This document shows, in pieces, positions 62,393 through 64,000 of a stretch of DNA of 64,000 bases. Source of the stretch: Streptomyces lasiicapitis (GTDB taxonomy: Bacteria; Actinomycetota; Actinomycetes; Streptomycetales; Streptomycetaceae). Position 1 is the first letter of the stretch. Every line of letters starts with the position of its first letter. A model generated the notes under the pieces. The model was given only the letters and a program-made list of their open reading frames with translations. It had not been told where the DNA came from and made no database searches. The translations under genes were made by a program, and so were the position numbers. The DNA lies in assembly GCF_014646335.1 (NCBI RefSeq), contig NZ_BMNG01000011.1, positions 330,858 to 394,857 of the forward strand, written 5' to 3'.

Positions 62393-63330
62393 GCGCTCTC
62401 CGCCCGGACCCGGTCCAGGGCGAGCTGGAGATCGTCGGGGTAGCCGCTCTCGAACTCCGCCCACTGCCCGTCCCCGGGGTGCTCGAAGCCGAGGCGCACG
62501 GCGTGCAGCCACTGACGCGTGAGGCCGAGGCGCTTGGCGAGGGTGGGGTCGGCGCCGTACGTCAGGTCGCCCACGCACGGGTGCCGGTGCGCCGACATGT
62601 GCACGCGGATCTGGTGCGTGCGGCCGGTCTCCAGCTTGATGTCGAGCAGGGAGGCCGCGCGGAAGGCCTCGATCAGGTCGTAGTGCGTGACGGAGGGCTT
62701 GCCCTCGGCGGTGACCGCCCACTTGTAGTCGTGGTTCGGGTGGCGGCCGATGGGGGCGTCGATGGTGCCGCTCATCGGGTCGGGGTGGCCCTGCACCAGC
62801 GCGTGGTAGCGCTTGTCGACCGTGCGCTCCTTGAACTGGCGCTTCAGCGAGGTGTACGCCCGCTCGGACTTGGCGACGACCATCAGGCCGGAGGTGCCGA
62901 CGTCCAGGCGGTGGACGATGCCCTGGCGCTCGGCGGCGCCGGACGTCGAGATGCGGTATCCGGCGGCGGCGAGGCCGCCGATCACGGTCGTGCCGGTCCA
63001 GCCGGGGCTGGGGTGCGCGGCGACGCCGACGGGCTTGACGATCACGACGATGTCCTCGTCGTCGTGCACGATCTCCATGCCCTCGACGGGCTCGGCGACG
63101 ATCTGCACCGGGGCGGGCGCCTGCGGCATCTCCACCTCCAGCCAGGCGCCGCCGTGCACGCGCTCGGACTTGCCGGCCACCGCGCCGTCGACCAGCACCT
63201 TGCCTGCCGCCGCGAGCTCGGCGGCCTTCGTGCGGGAGAAACCGAACATGCGCGAGATGGCGGCGTCGACGCGCTCGCCCTCAAGGCCGTCCGGTACGGG
63301 CAGGGTACGGATCTCGGGAATCGTGCTCAC
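62389..63330 (-). CDS. RluA-family pseudouridine synthase (RluD-like)
   Basis: A 313-aa RNA pseudouridine synthase. An S4 RNA-binding domain at about 15-75 (GERVDAAISRMFGFSRTKAAELAAAG) precedes the catalytic domain. The catalytic Asp is in GIVHRLDVGTSGLMVVAK, and LETGRTHQIRVHMSAHRHPCVGD is the second signature. By analogy with RluD it would modify helix 69 of 23S rRNA. It lies between lspA (75 bp upstream on the same strand) and the GNAT gene, with which it overlaps, so the order is lspA-rluD-like-GNAT. Confidence 0.94.
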   Translation of the reverse strand: MSTIPEIRTLPVPDGLEGERVDAAISRMFGFSRTKAAELAAAGKVLVDGAVAGKSERVHGGAWLEVEMPQAPAPVQIVAEPVEGMEIVHDDEDIVVIVKPVGVAAHPSPGWTGTTVIGGLAAAGYRISTSGAAERQGIVHRLDVGTSGLMVVAKSERAYTSLKRQFKERTVDKRYHALVQGHPDPMSGTIDAPIGRHPNHDYKWAVTAEGKPSVTHYDLIEAFRAASLLDIKLETGRTHQIRVHMSAHRHPCVGDLTYGADPTLAKRLGLTRQWLHAVRLGFEHPGDGQWAEFESGYPDDLQLALDRVRAESA

Positions 63331-63358
63331 CCCACGAGTATGCAGGAGGGGTACGACA

Positions 63359-63394
63359 CCGCCTTACCGAAGGCGGCGGCCGGGCCTTCCCGGC
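63359..63394 (-). terminator. Two small hairpins after lspA
   Basis: CCGCCTT/AAGGCGG (63359-63376) and GCCGGG/CCCGGC (63379-63394) lie just past the lspA stop. Stems are 7 and 6 bp, so this is a weak terminator at best, and read-through into the pseudouridine synthase gene is likely. Confidence 0.4.
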
Positions 63395-63404
63395 GGCCTC
63401 GGCG

Positions 63405-64000
63405 TCAGTCCTTGTGGACGGTGCCGTCCGGGTCGAGCCCGCGGAAGGAGAGCAGCACGATCAGGATGCCGCCGCAGACGATCGCGGAGTCCGCGAGGTT
63501 GAACACCGCGAAGTTCTTCGGCGCGATGAAGTCGACCACGGCGCCCTTGAAGAGGCCGGGCGAGCGGAAGATCCGGTCGGTGAGGTTGCCGAGCGCGCCG
63601 CCGAGCAGCAGGCCGAGCGCGATCGCCCAGGGCAGGCTGTAGAGCTTGCGGGCGAGCCGGGCGATCACCACGATCACGGCCGCGGCGATCACCGTGAAGA
63701 TGATGGTGTACGCCTCGCCGAAGCCGAACGCGGCGCCCGCGTTGCGGATCGCGTTGAAGCGCAGCAGATCGCCGACCACGTCGATCGGCTCGTGGTGCTC
63801 GAGCTTGGCGACCACGATCATCTTGCTGATGAAGTCGAGCGCGTACGCGAAGAGGGCCACTCCGAACAGCACGGCGATCTTGCGCCGTCCCTTGGGCTTC
63901 GGCTCGTCCTCGGACGGCGGGTCGGCCGTCGGCGGCGTCTGCCCGTCCTTGGAGCCGGAATCGGAGTCGGACTGCTCCGGTCCGGCCCCCGCCGCCTCAG
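63405..64000 (-). CDS. lspA: Signal peptidase II (lipoprotein), 5' end beyond the window
   Basis: Partial: the frame stays open to the window edge, so the start lies beyond 64000. The visible part begins with a Pro/Glu/Asp/Ser-rich cytoplasmic tail (EQSDSDSGSKDGQTPP), then the LspA core with four membrane helices. FNAIRNAGAAFGFG is the first catalytic-region motif (the second catalytic Asp is usually in the later one), GALGNLTDRIF has an active-site Asp, and PKNFAVFNLADSAI the other. It cleaves the signal peptide of lipoproteins after Lgt has acted; lgt is at 20714 in this window. Confidence 0.94.
   Translation of the reverse strand, partial: EAAGAGPEQSDSDSGSKDGQTPPTADPPSEDEPKPKGRRKIAVLFGVALFAYALDFISKMIVVAKLEHHEPIDVVGDLLRFNAIRNAGAAFGFGEAYTIIFTVIAAAVIVVIARLARKLYSLPWAIALGLLLGGALGNLTDRIFRSPGLFKGAVVDFIAPKNFAVFNLADSAIVCGGILIVLLSFRGLDPDGTVHKD

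Overview
The window is a high-GC actinobacterial chromosome segment and almost certainly comes from a Streptomyces. The evidence is strong third-position GC, many GTG and TTG starts, ATGA/GTGA stop-start overlaps, TAGGCT-type -10 boxes a few bases from start codons, and the gene set itself (gltBD, a split trp/his region, priA in place of hisA and trpF, HGxxPAAW and TIGR03085 proteins, a 24-residue bL37-like peptide). From memory, the order resembles the S. coelicolor region around gltB-trp-his-dnaE; this could not be checked here. No rRNA, tRNA, CRISPR array, prophage, insertion sequence or biosynthetic gene cluster was recognised.

Layout. 1-1.6 kb: a two-gene hypothetical unit built on a 43-residue repeat. 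1.6-4.8 kb: a sugar-type ABC importer (binding lipoprotein and two permeases, no ATPase) with a DasR-type palindrome upstream. 5.0-11.1 kb: gltB-gltD glutamate synthase. 11.4-12.1 kb: a VIT-type metal transporter. 12.5-20.6 kb: a seven-gene plus-strand operon with every junction overlapping: four different ADP-ribosylglycohydrolase paralogues, a ribokinase, a class III CoA-transferase and a CitE-type lyase. This is the least explained and most interesting unit.

20.7-30.0 kb, minus strand: lgt, a DsbA-like protein, trpA-trpB-(repeat-rich gap)-trpM-trpC, DUF2752 and HGxxPAAW membrane proteins, a trp-region membrane protein, trpE and hisI. 30.1-33.1 kb: a TIGR03085 protein, an orphan MT0933-type antitoxin-like protein, and an ArsR/MFS pair with a TTGCGCAA double operator. 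33.2-39.0 kb, minus strand: hisD-hisC-hisB-54-aa membrane ORF-hisH-priA-RidA-hisF. With hisI this gives most of histidine synthesis, and PriA is expected to supply TrpF activity to the trp genes.

39.2-48.1 kb: two conserved hypotheticals, a Lon-N domain protein, a YbaK-type deacylase, bL37, a small membrane protein, an ABC-2 exporter pair, an NYN-domain protein and a small basic protein. 48.1-51.7 kb: dnaE. 51.9-64 kb: a DUF2252 protein, a membrane protein, a second DsbA-like protein, PhoD, a Ser/Thr kinase with a SPOR-like tail, a dienelactone hydrolase, an MscS channel, a CPA1 antiporter, a GNAT protein, an RluA-family pseudouridine synthase, and lspA running off the right edge. Short tandem repeats (11, 15, 20, 20 and 24 bp units) recur at gene boundaries. 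A GC-rich dispersed element occurs between genes and, unusually, in frame inside two of the hydrolase genes.
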